From an uncultured Bacilli bacterium (lineage in GTDB: Bacteria > Bacillota_I > Bacilli_A > RF39 > UBA660): DNA of 64,000 nt. The notes beneath the pieces are model-generated. The model made no database searches. It saw only the letters and a program-made list of their open reading frames with translations, and was not told the DNA's origin. The position numbers and the translations under genes were made by a program. Numbering within the stretch: the first letter of the stretch is position 1; each line of letters opens with the position of its first letter. The DNA is taken from assembly GCA_934086185.1 (NCBI GenBank), contig CAKOHW010000006.1, forward strand, positions 7,185 to 71,184, written 5' to 3'. Shown in pieces: positions 44,948-52,434 of the stretch.

Positions 44948-44973
44948 ATAAAAAACTTATAAAATTTATAAGT
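44948..44973 (-). terminator. Terminator of EIIB-like gene
   Basis: ACTTATAAA-TTT-TATAAGT stem with T-run on the minus strand. Confidence 0.65.
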
Positions 44974-44976
44974 CTA

Positions 44977-45291
44977 TTATCTTTTCATTTCATTAATATA
45001 TTTTTTTAATTTTACTGCATCTGTATCAAATATAATCTTTAGTTGATTATCTATTTCTACTATACCTTTTGCTCCTAATTTTTCAATTCCATTTTTATCT
45101 ACTTTTGAAACATCTTTTAAGGTTACTTTAAACCTAGACATATTAACTTCTGTATCTAATATATTATCTTTACCACCTAAATATTGAACAAGTTTATTTA
45201 GTTCCATATTAAAATTCTTTTTATTTAATTTAACAATAATTAATGAAATTACTACTAAAATAAATGCAATTAACAAATATTGCCACCACAT
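44977..45291 (-). CDS. Membrane-anchored PTS EIIB-like protein without the catalytic Cys
   Basis: Protein of 104 residues from ATG 45291 (SD AGGTGAT). A helix at about 3-20 anchors it; the rest resembles the glucose-family EIIB domain: LVQYLGGKDNILDTEVN, RFKVTLKD, LGAKGIVEIDNQLKIIF. The EIIB phosphocysteine motif (N-C-A-T-R-L) aligns with V49-N50-M51-S52-R53-F54, so the Cys is replaced by Asn50; the protein has no Cys at all. It cannot pass phosphate in the usual way. No EIIC, EIIA, HPr or sugar genes are adjacent. A regulatory or structural role is inference. Confidence 0.72.
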   Translation of the reverse strand: MWWQYLLIAFILVVISLIIVKLNKKNFNMELNKLVQYLGGKDNILDTEVNMSRFKVTLKDVSKVDKNGIEKLGAKGIVEIDNQLKIIFDTDAVKLKKYINEMKR

Positions 45292-45339
45292 ATATATCAC
45301 CTAATATTATTATACTATATATTTTATAAAAATAAAATC

Positions 45340-45366
45340 ACTAATTTAAAAAAACAACATAAAATA
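45340..45366 (+). promoter_or_regulatory. SigK-like promoter of the CotY-like gene
   Basis: AC at 45340-45341, 16-nt spacer, CATAAAATA at 45358-45366, matching the Bacillus SigK pattern AC-N16/17-CATAnnnTA. The ATG follows 32 nt later. AT-rich DNA makes chance matches fairly likely, but the downstream gene type fits. Confidence 0.45.
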
Positions 45367-45397
45367 TATTGAGTATAAATGAAAGGGTGAATTATAC

Positions 45398-45847
45398 ATG
45401 TGTAATGAAAAAACTACAAATTGCATCGGTGAAATATTAAAAGTTATACTTGTTCTACAACAAAATGCATGCCCAGATAATTGTTTAGATTCTTGCGATA
45501 GACCAATGCTTGGAGGAGGTCCTAATTGCTTAGTATGTAATACTCGTCCAGTTATGCTATATACATGCTGTGGAAATGGAACTCCATGGAGTATGCCTAT
45601 AGATAAAGATAATACTAGTGTTTGTTCTAATACTCAAGTAAGTGCTTGTTGCAGTGATTGCTCTAATGTATTTAGAGTTGAAAAATTAGATGGAAATTGT
45701 TGTACATTTAGAGTACTTGCATTAAATCCTCAAGAAAGCTGTTGCAATTCAATGCCTTACATTGCTACAAATAGTTTCTTCACTATGGACTTATCTTGTT
45801 GTTGTGCAATTAAGTGTCTTAGTGATACTTATGTAGAATGTGTTTAA
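45398..45847 (+). CDS. Spore coat/exosporium protein of the CotY/CotZ/ExsY family
   Basis: Protein of 149 residues with 22 Cys. The family pattern is visible from end to end: IGEILKVILVLQQN, CLVCNTRPVMLYTCCGNGTP, VFRVEKLDGNCCTFRVLAL, TNSFFTMDLSCCCAIKCLSD. In Bacillus, CotY, CotZ and ExsY form disulfide-linked two-dimensional crystals in the coat crust or exosporium. SD AAAGGGTG. A SigK-like promoter precedes it and two tandem terminators follow. Residues 51-149 plus the terminators are duplicated at 49682-50040. This is good evidence that the lineage makes, or recently made, spores. Confidence 0.85.
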   Translation: MCNEKTTNCIGEILKVILVLQQNACPDNCLDSCDRPMLGGGPNCLVCNTRPVMLYTCCGNGTPWSMPIDKDNTSVCSNTQVSACCSDCSNVFRVEKLDGNCCTFRVLALNPQESCCNSMPYIATNSFFTMDLSCCCAIKCLSDTYVECV

Positions 45848-45904
45848 AAGAACAAAATTTTTTGTTCTTTTTTTCAGAAAAATAACAGAATTTTCTGTTA
45901 TTTT
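45548..45904. repeat. Direct repeat copy 1 (357 bp)
   Basis: Nearly identical to 49682-50040, offset 4134 bp. Coding part identical by eye over about 300 bp; one substitution and a short A-run indel in the terminators. Confidence 0.92.
45846..45904 (+). terminator. Two tandem terminators after the CotY-like gene
   Basis: AAAAGAACAAAA/TTTTGTTCTTTT followed by T-run, then AATAACAGAA/TTCTGTTATT with T4. The same pair occurs behind the partial copy at 49979-50040. Confidence 0.8.
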
Positions 45905-45961
45905 ATTGCATTTTTGTATGAAATTTTAATAATTTTTACATTTAAATATTGAAAAATTATA

Positions 45962-46030
45962 TACTAACGGACGAGTTATATCACATGCAAACCCAGGTTA
46001 TACCTAGCCTAAATCAAAAGTGTCCGTCAA
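45962..46030 (-). other. Structured segment after the TasA-like gene
   Basis: Minus strand GACGGAC (46028-46022) pairs with GTCCGTT (45972-45966), enclosing an inner hairpin CTAGGT-ATA-ACCTGG. It is richer in G+C than its flanks and starts right at the stop codon at 46031. No T-run follows directly, so it is a poor terminator. It does not match an RNA family I recognise. Confidence 0.45.
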
Positions 46031-47956
46031 TCAACCAACTACGTATGGATTAGTTTGTGTTCCATTCCCTCCTGTGATTACTGTTCCAGATGCTAATGAA
46101 ACTGCGGGGCGCAGACTGTTGTCACCGAACGCATAGGCGTAGCTAGTGAGGCCGGTGTCGTAAACGTTGATCGCGTTATCGTATCTGTCATCGAAGAAGC
46201 ACGGAGAGAGTGTCCACCAAATATCACTTGCATTTGCTGTTAAGTAATAATTCGAGTCCCCAGGCCCTGGTTTTCCTCCTGCGAATACCACTTCATCTGC
46301 TGTTAATGCTCCTATATATGACTTATGTGTTTTATAATTCTTTCCATCACATCTTAATGTTGCATTTGCTGTTTGTCCATTTCCATATATTCCATATAAT
46401 CTTACATATGTATCATAATAAAATTTTGTTCCATTATACATTAAATCATTTACTGTACTTGTTAATAATGTTCCACTATTTTTATATGGATCTGTTGTAT
46501 TTCCTAAACACCAATTATCTTCCTTTAACTTACTTGTATCTATTCCACTACTTGTTAGCCATTCTTCTAATTTATATTTCATACTATTTGTATTATTCGT
46601 TTGTCCATTTACATAATCTGCTACAAGTATATCATTTGTTGATAGTTGTCCACTAGAATTTGTTACTTTTCCTTGAGTATATCCATAATTTCCTTTTCCT
46701 ATAAATGCTGTTCCCGTATCACTATCAGTTATTGAAGAACATGTTTTTGTTGCTGCTAGTGTTATTTTTATAGAGCCATCTCCTTCAATACGCACTATTC
46801 TCCAGCAATATCCATTAAATTCTAAATAATTATCTGTTACATTTCCTCTATAATAATAACTTGTTCCATAATCATCACTTGTTACACTCAATACTTTTTC
46901 AGTACTATAAGGAATAGGTGATATTTTTTTTGCTTTCATTGTTATTGTTGATGTACTACTTGCTGGGGCTGTTGTTACTTTATATATATTTGATTTATTT
47001 GTTGTTGTTTTTGCTGTATCTGTACTACTTGAATTGCTTGATGCCTTTGTACTTACTATATATTTTCCAACAAGAGTTTCATGGCATGTTCCATCATTAT
47101 ATTTACATGTACTTACTCCTGTTAATGTGAATTTACCAGTGCTTTCATTTATAGTATATCCTATACCATATGTCCAATAATAACCTTGATATGTTGTATC
47201 TATTGATATACTACTTTCACTTGTAGCTTCAGTACCCTTATCAGTTTCATAAGCCCAACCTGATGTCGCTTTTGCTGGAGTTGTTAATGGTGTTGACATT
47301 AATGTTGTACCATTAGCTCCTGTTATTGCATTATTTATTATGTTATATGATAAACTATTTGTATTAGCCGAATATGGGTTTGTCATACTTCTTATATCTG
47401 TTATATTTAATCTCGCTTGTAAAGACTTGCCCATATCATTACTTTGGTCTATTCCAGTATCTATGTACCACATCTTAAATGTATATGTATGTACATCTCC
47501 CTCTTTTATACTATTTCCAACTAGAACACCACCATTTATTGGAAATACACTTTGTGTACTTACTCCATCACAACTTGTTCCATCACTTTTTATACAAGTT
47601 AATGTATATCTAAAATCATTACTTTCAAATACTGTTGTACTTCCGTCACTTGCTTTTGTCACACTAACATTTTCTATAACCACTACATAACTTGTATCAT
47701 TACCATTATTAGTAACAGTAAATGTCTTTGTTCCAATTTCTGTATCACTTGGTATTAATGTTAAATCCTTTCCTAATATTTCTGCACTATTATCTCCATA
47801 AGTTAACTCAAGATTTGCTGTTGTGACACTAATACTTTTATCGTTAGTATTTCCTTGTATTCTTGTTAAGAAATATGCATATGTTAATCCTAACAATGTT
47901 AAAAGTACTATTGTTATTCCTACCACACTTACAATTATTTTTTGCTTTTTAGACAT
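46031..47956 (-). CDS. TasA/SipW-type surface protein with C-terminal lectin-like variable domain
   Basis: Secreted protein of 641 residues. Signal helix ending in LLGLTYAYFLTRIQGNTNDK; TasA-like domain (about 35-190) with TTANLELTYGDNS, GTKTFTVTNNGND and GIDQSNDMGKSLQARL. The middle is Ser/Thr-rich. The C-terminal half has YCWRIVRIEGDGSIKIT and then a C-type-lectin/FGE-like end, WWTLSP ... LRPAVSL. Residues 583-617 are encoded by a block of about 55% GC (58 of 105 bases, counted by hand) in which 22 of 35 codons end in C, whereas flanking codons end mostly in A or T. This resembles a retroelement-diversified variable region. SD AGAGG. Probably displayed at the cell surface for binding. Confidence 0.82.
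   Translation of the reverse strand: MSKKQKIIVSVVGITIVLLTLLGLTYAYFLTRIQGNTNDKSISVTTANLELTYGDNSAEILGKDLTLIPSDTEIGTKTFTVTNNGNDTSYVVVIENVSVTKASDGSTTVFESNDFRYTLTCIKSDGTSCDGVSTQSVFPINGGVLVGNSIKEGDVHTYTFKMWYIDTGIDQSNDMGKSLQARLNITDIRSMTNPYSANTNSLSYNIINNAITGANGTTLMSTPLTTPAKATSGWAYETDKGTEATSESSISIDTTYQGYYWTYGIGYTINESTGKFTLTGVSTCKYNDGTCHETLVGKYIVSTKASSNSSSTDTAKTTTNKSNIYKVTTAPASSTSTITMKAKKISPIPYSTEKVLSVTSDDYGTSYYYRGNVTDNYLEFNGYCWRIVRIEGDGSIKITLAATKTCSSITDSDTGTAFIGKGNYGYTQGKVTNSSGQLSTNDILVADYVNGQTNNTNSMKYKLEEWLTSSGIDTSKLKEDNWCLGNTTDPYKNSGTLLTSTVNDLMYNGTKFYYDTYVRLYGIYGNGQTANATLRCDGKNYKTHKSYIGALTADEVVFAGGKPGPGDSNYYLTANASDIWWTLSPCFFDDRYDNAINVYDTGLTSYAYAFGDNSLRPAVSLASGTVITGGNGTQTNPYVVG
46099..46210 (-). other. 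GC-rich, NNC-codon block: candidate DGR variable region
   Basis: Covers codons 583-617 and the flanking bases. It encodes residues between TLSP and PAVSL with codons such as TGC TTC TTC GAT GAC and TAC GCC TAT GCG TTC, and ends at a GC-rich inverted repeat CTGCG-CCC-CGCAG (46114-46102). Retroelement variable regions arise from templates rich in AAY codons by changes at A, giving NNY codons. No template or reverse transcriptase is in the window. Confidence 0.5.
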
Positions 47957-48180
47957 TTTTCATTACCTCTTTCTCACAATTAAATACTCTCTACCGTGTT
48001 GTATTTTATATCTATAATAATTTTACTATATTTTTTTATCTTCTACAATAGCAATTTTTTAAAAATTTTGTATTAAAAAAATACTTAGCAATTTAATATC
48101 ACCAAATATTTTAATAGTTATAAGTCATTTATAAGTAATTAATTGTGTATAAAAATATAGTAATTTTTTAATTGATTTTA

Positions 48181-49122
48181 TTAATTATCTTTTTTTAAAA
48201 AATTCATTATTAAATCAATTAGTATATCCTTTTCTTTTGGATTGGATTCTGCTATTAATAAAGTGATTGCGACTAATGTATTATTATCAATAATTTGTTT
48301 ATTATCAACATATAATATGTTATAAAATTCTAAAAAATATATAAATAATGTTGCTGCAATTCTTTTATTACCATCAATAAAAGTATGATTTTTAGTAATT
48401 AAATATAAAAAATTGGATGCTTTCTCTTCTACTGTAGGATATAAGTCTTTTCCGTCAAATGATTGGTATATGTTTCCTATTATGGCTTTTAAACCTTGAT
48501 TTCTTTCTAAAGCAAATAAATCACTATCATTATTAAATCTTAATTTACTTATAACATTCATACAATCTTCATAAGATATTTTTTTATCATCTTTAATTCC
48601 ATTTGGTTTTGTTAATGTTTTATGGTCATAATCATCTAGCAAATCCAATGCATTTCTATAATTATTTATTACATTAATTATTCCTTGTGCTTCTGTTGCT
48701 TTTAATTCTGTCTCTATTCTTCCTGCAATATCTATTAATTTAACTGTTTTTTCAAGATATTCTAATCTTTTTTGATTAATTGCATAACCTTTAATCATAT
48801 AATCTTTCAAAACACTTGTAGCCCATTTTCTAAATGTAATACCATTTTTACTTTTAACTCTGTAGCCAACACTAATTATCATGTCTAAGTTGTAGTATTC
48901 TACTTGATAAGTTTTACCATCTTTAGCAGTTGTCGCAAATTTTGCGACAACTGAATTATCTAGTTCTTCATTCAAAGCATTATTAATATGTTTGCCTATT
49001 GTTTTAATATCTCTATCAAATAGCATAGATAATTGTTCACGATTTAACCAAACTGTTTCATCTTTCATATTTACTTCTAATTTTATGTCTTGATTTTCAA
49101 ATAATATAATTTCATTTTTCAT
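48181..49122 (-). CDS. RhuM-Fic/Doc family protein
   Basis: Protein of 313 residues with two parts. The N-terminal half (about 20-115) matches the virulence RhuM/KilA-N-like pattern: VWLNREQLSMLFDRDIKTIG, VEYYNLDMIISVGYRV, FRKWATSVLKDYMIKGYAIN. The C-terminal part is a Fic/Doc domain with the full active-site motif H246-TFIDGNK-R254. Fic proteins transfer AMP or phosphate to targets and often act as toxins; RhuM proteins are common in mobile DNA. An XRE regulator gene lies 29 nt upstream and is probably its control partner or antitoxin. SD AAGGAG. Confidence 0.88.
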   Translation of the reverse strand: MKNEIILFENQDIKLEVNMKDETVWLNREQLSMLFDRDIKTIGKHINNALNEELDNSVVAKFATTAKDGKTYQVEYYNLDMIISVGYRVKSKNGITFRKWATSVLKDYMIKGYAINQKRLEYLEKTVKLIDIAGRIETELKATEAQGIINVINNYRNALDLLDDYDHKTLTKPNGIKDDKKISYEDCMNVISKLRFNNDSDLFALERNQGLKAIIGNIYQSFDGKDLYPTVEEKASNFLYLITKNHTFIDGNKRIAATLFIYFLEFYNILYVDNKQIIDNNTLVAITLLIAESNPKEKDILIDLIMNFLKKDN

Positions 49123-49151
49123 AATTTTTTCTCCTTATCTTCTTATTAGTA

Positions 49152-49391
49152 TTATTTTTTTATTTTAGTTATAGATAATGTATAACCGAATGATTTTAAT
49201 ATTTTTATTAAAGTATTAATTTGTGGATGTTTAGTTCTATTTTCTATTACCGATATCATTTCTCTTACAACCTTTGCTTCTTCAGCCATCTGTTTTTGAG
49301 TTAATCCCAGTTCATTTCTTAATTTAATAAAATCACAAATTAAATTATACTCTAATTCTGATACTTCTATTTCTTCTTTTATTTTTTGCAT
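49152..49391 (-). CDS. XRE-family helix-turn-helix protein
   Basis: DNA-binding protein of 79 residues: LGLTQKQMAEEAKVVREMIS forms the HTH, followed by VIENRTKHPQINTLIKILKS and FGYTLSI, as in HipB/HigA-like regulators. It is probably the autorepressor or antitoxin for the RhuM-Fic gene. SD GAGGT. Confidence 0.88.
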   Translation of the reverse strand: MQKIKEEIEVSELEYNLICDFIKLRNELGLTQKQMAEEAKVVREMISVIENRTKHPQINTLIKILKSFGYTLSITKIKK

Positions 49392-49681
49392 ATTTATACC
49401 TCATAATTATTTTATAAAATATATTTTGTGTAGTCAATAGGCTACATTTTTTTTAAAAAAAATTACATATAATTTTTTATACTTGAATTTTTCTTTTATT
49501 TTTTTGTTAGATTAATTTTTTAATTTAATATCTTTATTAATAGAAATTATTTTTATTTGTCCAATTCCATATTACCATTTACATCTAATAATTCTAATCT
49601 AAAATAAGCCTCATATTTTTTACTTAAAAATTGTACTAATTAGACATATAACACGTATTATGTCGTATCTTCTACATATAC
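49392..49681. other. 290-bp region with a possible coding remnant
   Basis: No complete gene. On the minus strand, about 49557-49640 reads LVQFLSKKYEAYFRLELLDV, then NGNMELDK and a stop, without a start; it may be the tail of a lost gene. The right edge is the sharp junction to the duplicated coat gene segment at 49682. Confidence 0.35.
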
Positions 49682-49981
49682 CCAGTTATGCTATATACAT
49701 GCTGTGGAAATGGAACTCCATGGAGTATGCCTATAGATAAAGATAATACTAGTGTTTGTTCTAATACTCAAGTAAGTGCTTGTTGCAGTGATTGCTCTAA
49801 TGTATTTAGAGTTGAAAAATTAGATGGAAATTGTTGTACATTTAGAGTACTTGCATTAAATCCTCAAGAAAGCTGTTGCAATTCAATGCCTTACATTGCT
49901 ACAAATAGTTTCTTCACTATGGACTTATCTTGTTGTTGTGCAATTAAGTGTCTTAGTGATACTTATGTAGAATGTGTTTAA
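49682..49981 (+). pseudogene. Truncated copy of the CotY-like gene (residues 51-149)
   Basis: Identical in sequence by eye to 45548-45847, starting at codon 51 (Pro) of the full gene; the first 50 codons, SD and promoter are missing. An internal ATG at 49688 could give a 97-residue product, but no SD precedes it. Confidence 0.85.
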
Positions 49982-50040
49982 AAGAACAAAATTTTTTGTT
50001 CTTTTTTTCAAAAAAAAATAACAGAATTTTCTGTTATTTT
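49682..50040. repeat. Direct repeat copy 2 (about 359 bp)
   Basis: Second copy of 45548-45904, including both terminators. Its last hairpin also serves as terminator for the convergent transporter gene ending at 50043. Confidence 0.92.
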
Positions 50041-50042
50041 TG

Positions 50043-51488
50043 TTACGCCATAACTAATGCAAATAATGATAATATTATTATATTTGCTAATGCTATAGTT
50101 AATACTATTTTTAATGCAAATTTTACCCAAGTAGAATATTCTACTTTTGCTAATGCTAAGCCTCCCATTATTGCTCCACATGTTGGTGTAATCAAATTAA
50201 CTAATCCATTTGCAGAAACCATAGTCATAACTGATACTTCAGTACTATATCCTAATTGTGCTGCAAGTGGTGCAATAATTGGTGTAGATAGTGTTGCTAG
50301 TCCACTACTTGATGGAACTAATATAGATAAAACTATATGCAATATATAATTTAATGGAACAAATGCTAATTCTGGTAATTTAGAAAGTAAATTTGCTGCA
50401 TTATAAATTATATAGTTATCTAAGTATGTAGTTTGCATTAATACACTAGCACCGCGAGCTACTGCAATAATTAGTATAACACCAATCATATCATCAGCAC
50501 CGTCTACAAATGTATCTACAAAAGTTTTTTCTCCGAATTTATTAATTGTAGCAATTATTATTGACATTACTAAGAACCATAATGCTGATTCATAGAACCA
50601 CCAGTTACCTAAACTTTCTCCTGTTAACCAACCAGTGAATTTATCAAATATAGTTATATTGAATTCTCCCCAAGGAATAAATCCAATAATCATAATTACA
50701 AATGTTAATGCAAATAACATTAATGTAACTTTTTGTTTTCCAGTTAATACTGCTTTTTCTTGAGATTTAGTTTCATATTTACCAAATTTCTTTTCAGCGT
50801 TATTTTGTTCTCTCAAACTCATAATCGTTGAACCTTTATCACGTTTTACTTTAGCAGCATATTTCATTACGAAGAAGCAACTTATTGCAAGTGATACTAA
50901 CCATAATATTACTCCAATAAATATTACTATTCCTTGATTTGCTTTTATTCCATCAGGTAAAGCACTTATTGCTGCTCCAGTTGCAAATGGATTAATTGTT
51001 GATCCTAATACTCCACTTCCTGCTCCTAAAAGTATAGTTGCAGAACCTACTATTGGATCCATACCTGCAGCCATCATAGTTGCTGCTAAAAGTACATAAA
51101 AGCCTACAGTTTCTTCAAGCATTCCGTAAGTTGTTCCTCCTACAGAAAATATAAACATCAAGATTGGAATTAATAATAATTCTCTACCCTTTAGTTTTTG
51201 AACAAGGGCTTTAATTCCAGTTTCTAGTGCACCAGTTTTATTTATAACTGCTAGGAAGCCTCCTAGTATCATTATAAATATTGATACATCTACTGCATCT
51301 TCGAAACCTAATATTGGTGACATCAAAATTTCTGATAATTTTGCACCAACTGTTCCACTTCCGTTTACTATGCTATCACCTACAAATTTAGCATTTGGAA
51401 GTAAATGTGATAATATTCCTAAACCAAATATTAGTATAAGAATTATTGAAAAAGCCGATAACATTGTTTTCTTTTTCTTTTTTGTCAT
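50043..51488 (-). CDS. YfcC/ArcD-type membrane antiporter
   Basis: Transporter of 481 residues with 11-13 membrane helices, of the YfcC/C4-dicarboxylate-like family: SIFIMILGGFLAVINKTGAL, FSVGGTTYGMLEETVGFYVL, GSGVLGSTINPFATGAA and SGLATLSTPIIAPLAAQLG. As the last gene of an arginine deiminase operon it most likely exchanges external arginine for ornithine, the ArcD role; such YfcC-type proteins replace classical ArcD in many Bacillota. SD AAGGAGG, directly after arcC. Confidence 0.85.
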   Translation of the reverse strand: MTKKKKKTMLSAFSIILILIFGLGILSHLLPNAKFVGDSIVNGSGTVGAKLSEILMSPILGFEDAVDVSIFIMILGGFLAVINKTGALETGIKALVQKLKGRELLLIPILMFIFSVGGTTYGMLEETVGFYVLLAATMMAAGMDPIVGSATILLGAGSGVLGSTINPFATGAAISALPDGIKANQGIVIFIGVILWLVSLAISCFFVMKYAAKVKRDKGSTIMSLREQNNAEKKFGKYETKSQEKAVLTGKQKVTLMLFALTFVIMIIGFIPWGEFNITIFDKFTGWLTGESLGNWWFYESALWFLVMSIIIATINKFGEKTFVDTFVDGADDMIGVILIIAVARGASVLMQTTYLDNYIIYNAANLLSKLPELAFVPLNYILHIVLSILVPSSSGLATLSTPIIAPLAAQLGYSTEVSVMTMVSANGLVNLITPTCGAIMGGLALAKVEYSTWVKFALKIVLTIALANIIILSLFALVMA

Positions 51489-51489
51489 T

Positions 51490-52434
51490 TTATTTCCTCC
51501 TTTTAATTATAGTACCAGCATTACCGTTTATTGCATCATGTGCATTTTCTAAAGAACTAATTATTGCTATCTTGTCATCACTATCTTTAACAAATGACAT
51601 GCAAGCTTCAATTTTTGGAAGCATACTTCCTTTGGCGAATTCGTTGTTATTAATGTAACTTTTTAATTCATTTATATCTACTTTATCTAATCCTACTTCT
51701 TTATCAGTATTATAGTTTATGTAAACTTTATCGATTGAAGTTAATATTAATAATTTATCTGCATCAATCAATTTTGCTAGAAGTGAAGATGTTTTATCTT
51801 TATCAATAACTGCATCTACTCCTTCTAATAATTCAATTTTATTAGTTTTAATAACTGGAATACCTCCACCACCACATGCAATAACTATGTTGTCGTTATT
51901 AACTAGCTCTTCTATTATATTTTTTTCTATAATATTTATTGGTTCTGGAGATGGTACTACTCTCCTATATCCTCGTCCAGCATCTTCGACAAAAGTATAT
52001 CCCTTTTCTTGTTCAATTTTTAAAGCTTCTTCCTTTGTATAGAAACTCCCAATTGGTTTTGTAGGTTCAAGAAAAGCCTTATCATTTTTGTCAACTAGGA
52101 CTTGTGTTATTAAGGTTGCACAATTTTTATTTATACCTTGTCTTTCAAGTTCATCTTGAAGGCATTGTTGTAATTGGTAACCAATATAACCTTGACTCAT
52201 ACTCCCACACTCTGCAAATGGCATTTCAGGGGTTTTTACCTTACCATTTGATGCATATTCCATTGCTAGATTAATCGCACCAACTTGAGGGCCATTTCCA
52301 TGTGTTAACACTATTTTATTTCCATCACGTACTAAATCTACAAGTATTTTACTTACACTTTCAAGTATTTTTAATTGCTCAGGAGGTGTTCCACCTAATG
52401 CGTTTCCTCCTAGAGCAACTACTATCTTACTCAT
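51490..52434 (-). CDS. arcC: Carbamate kinase
   Basis: Transfers phosphate from carbamoyl phosphate to ADP, the ATP-forming step of the arginine deiminase pathway. The protein has 314 residues: VVALGGNALGGTPPEQLKI, LTHGNGPQVGAINLAMEY, VIACGGGGIPVI, VDAVIDKDKTSSLLA and GSMLPKIEAC are all present. It overlaps arcB by 8 nt. Confidence 0.96.
   Translation of the reverse strand: MSKIVVALGGNALGGTPPEQLKILESVSKILVDLVRDGNKIVLTHGNGPQVGAINLAMEYASNGKVKTPEMPFAECGSMSQGYIGYQLQQCLQDELERQGINKNCATLITQVLVDKNDKAFLEPTKPIGSFYTKEEALKIEQEKGYTFVEDAGRGYRRVVPSPEPINIIEKNIIEELVNNDNIVIACGGGGIPVIKTNKIELLEGVDAVIDKDKTSSLLAKLIDADKLLILTSIDKVYINYNTDKEVGLDKVDINELKSYINNNEFAKGSMLPKIEACMSFVKDSDDKIAIISSLENAHDAINGNAGTIIKRRK

Noticed and set aside
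45962..46030. tRNA-like gene suggested by the 7-bp closing stem
   Set aside because: No anticodon arm, T-loop GTTC motif or suitable length; only the outer stem resembles an acceptor.
46210..46656. Long plus-strand frame opposite the TasA-like gene
   Set aside because: Leu/His/Tyr-rich antisense shadow of a clear minus-strand coding region with signal peptide and family motifs; no SD.
45905..49681. Classical integrative element or transposon
   Set aside because: No integrase, transposase or short terminal inverted repeats between the coat-gene repeats.
49972..50349. 125-codon plus-strand frame opposite the YfcC transporter
   Set aside because: Starts in the coat-gene terminator region and runs antisense to a well-defined membrane transporter; no family features.
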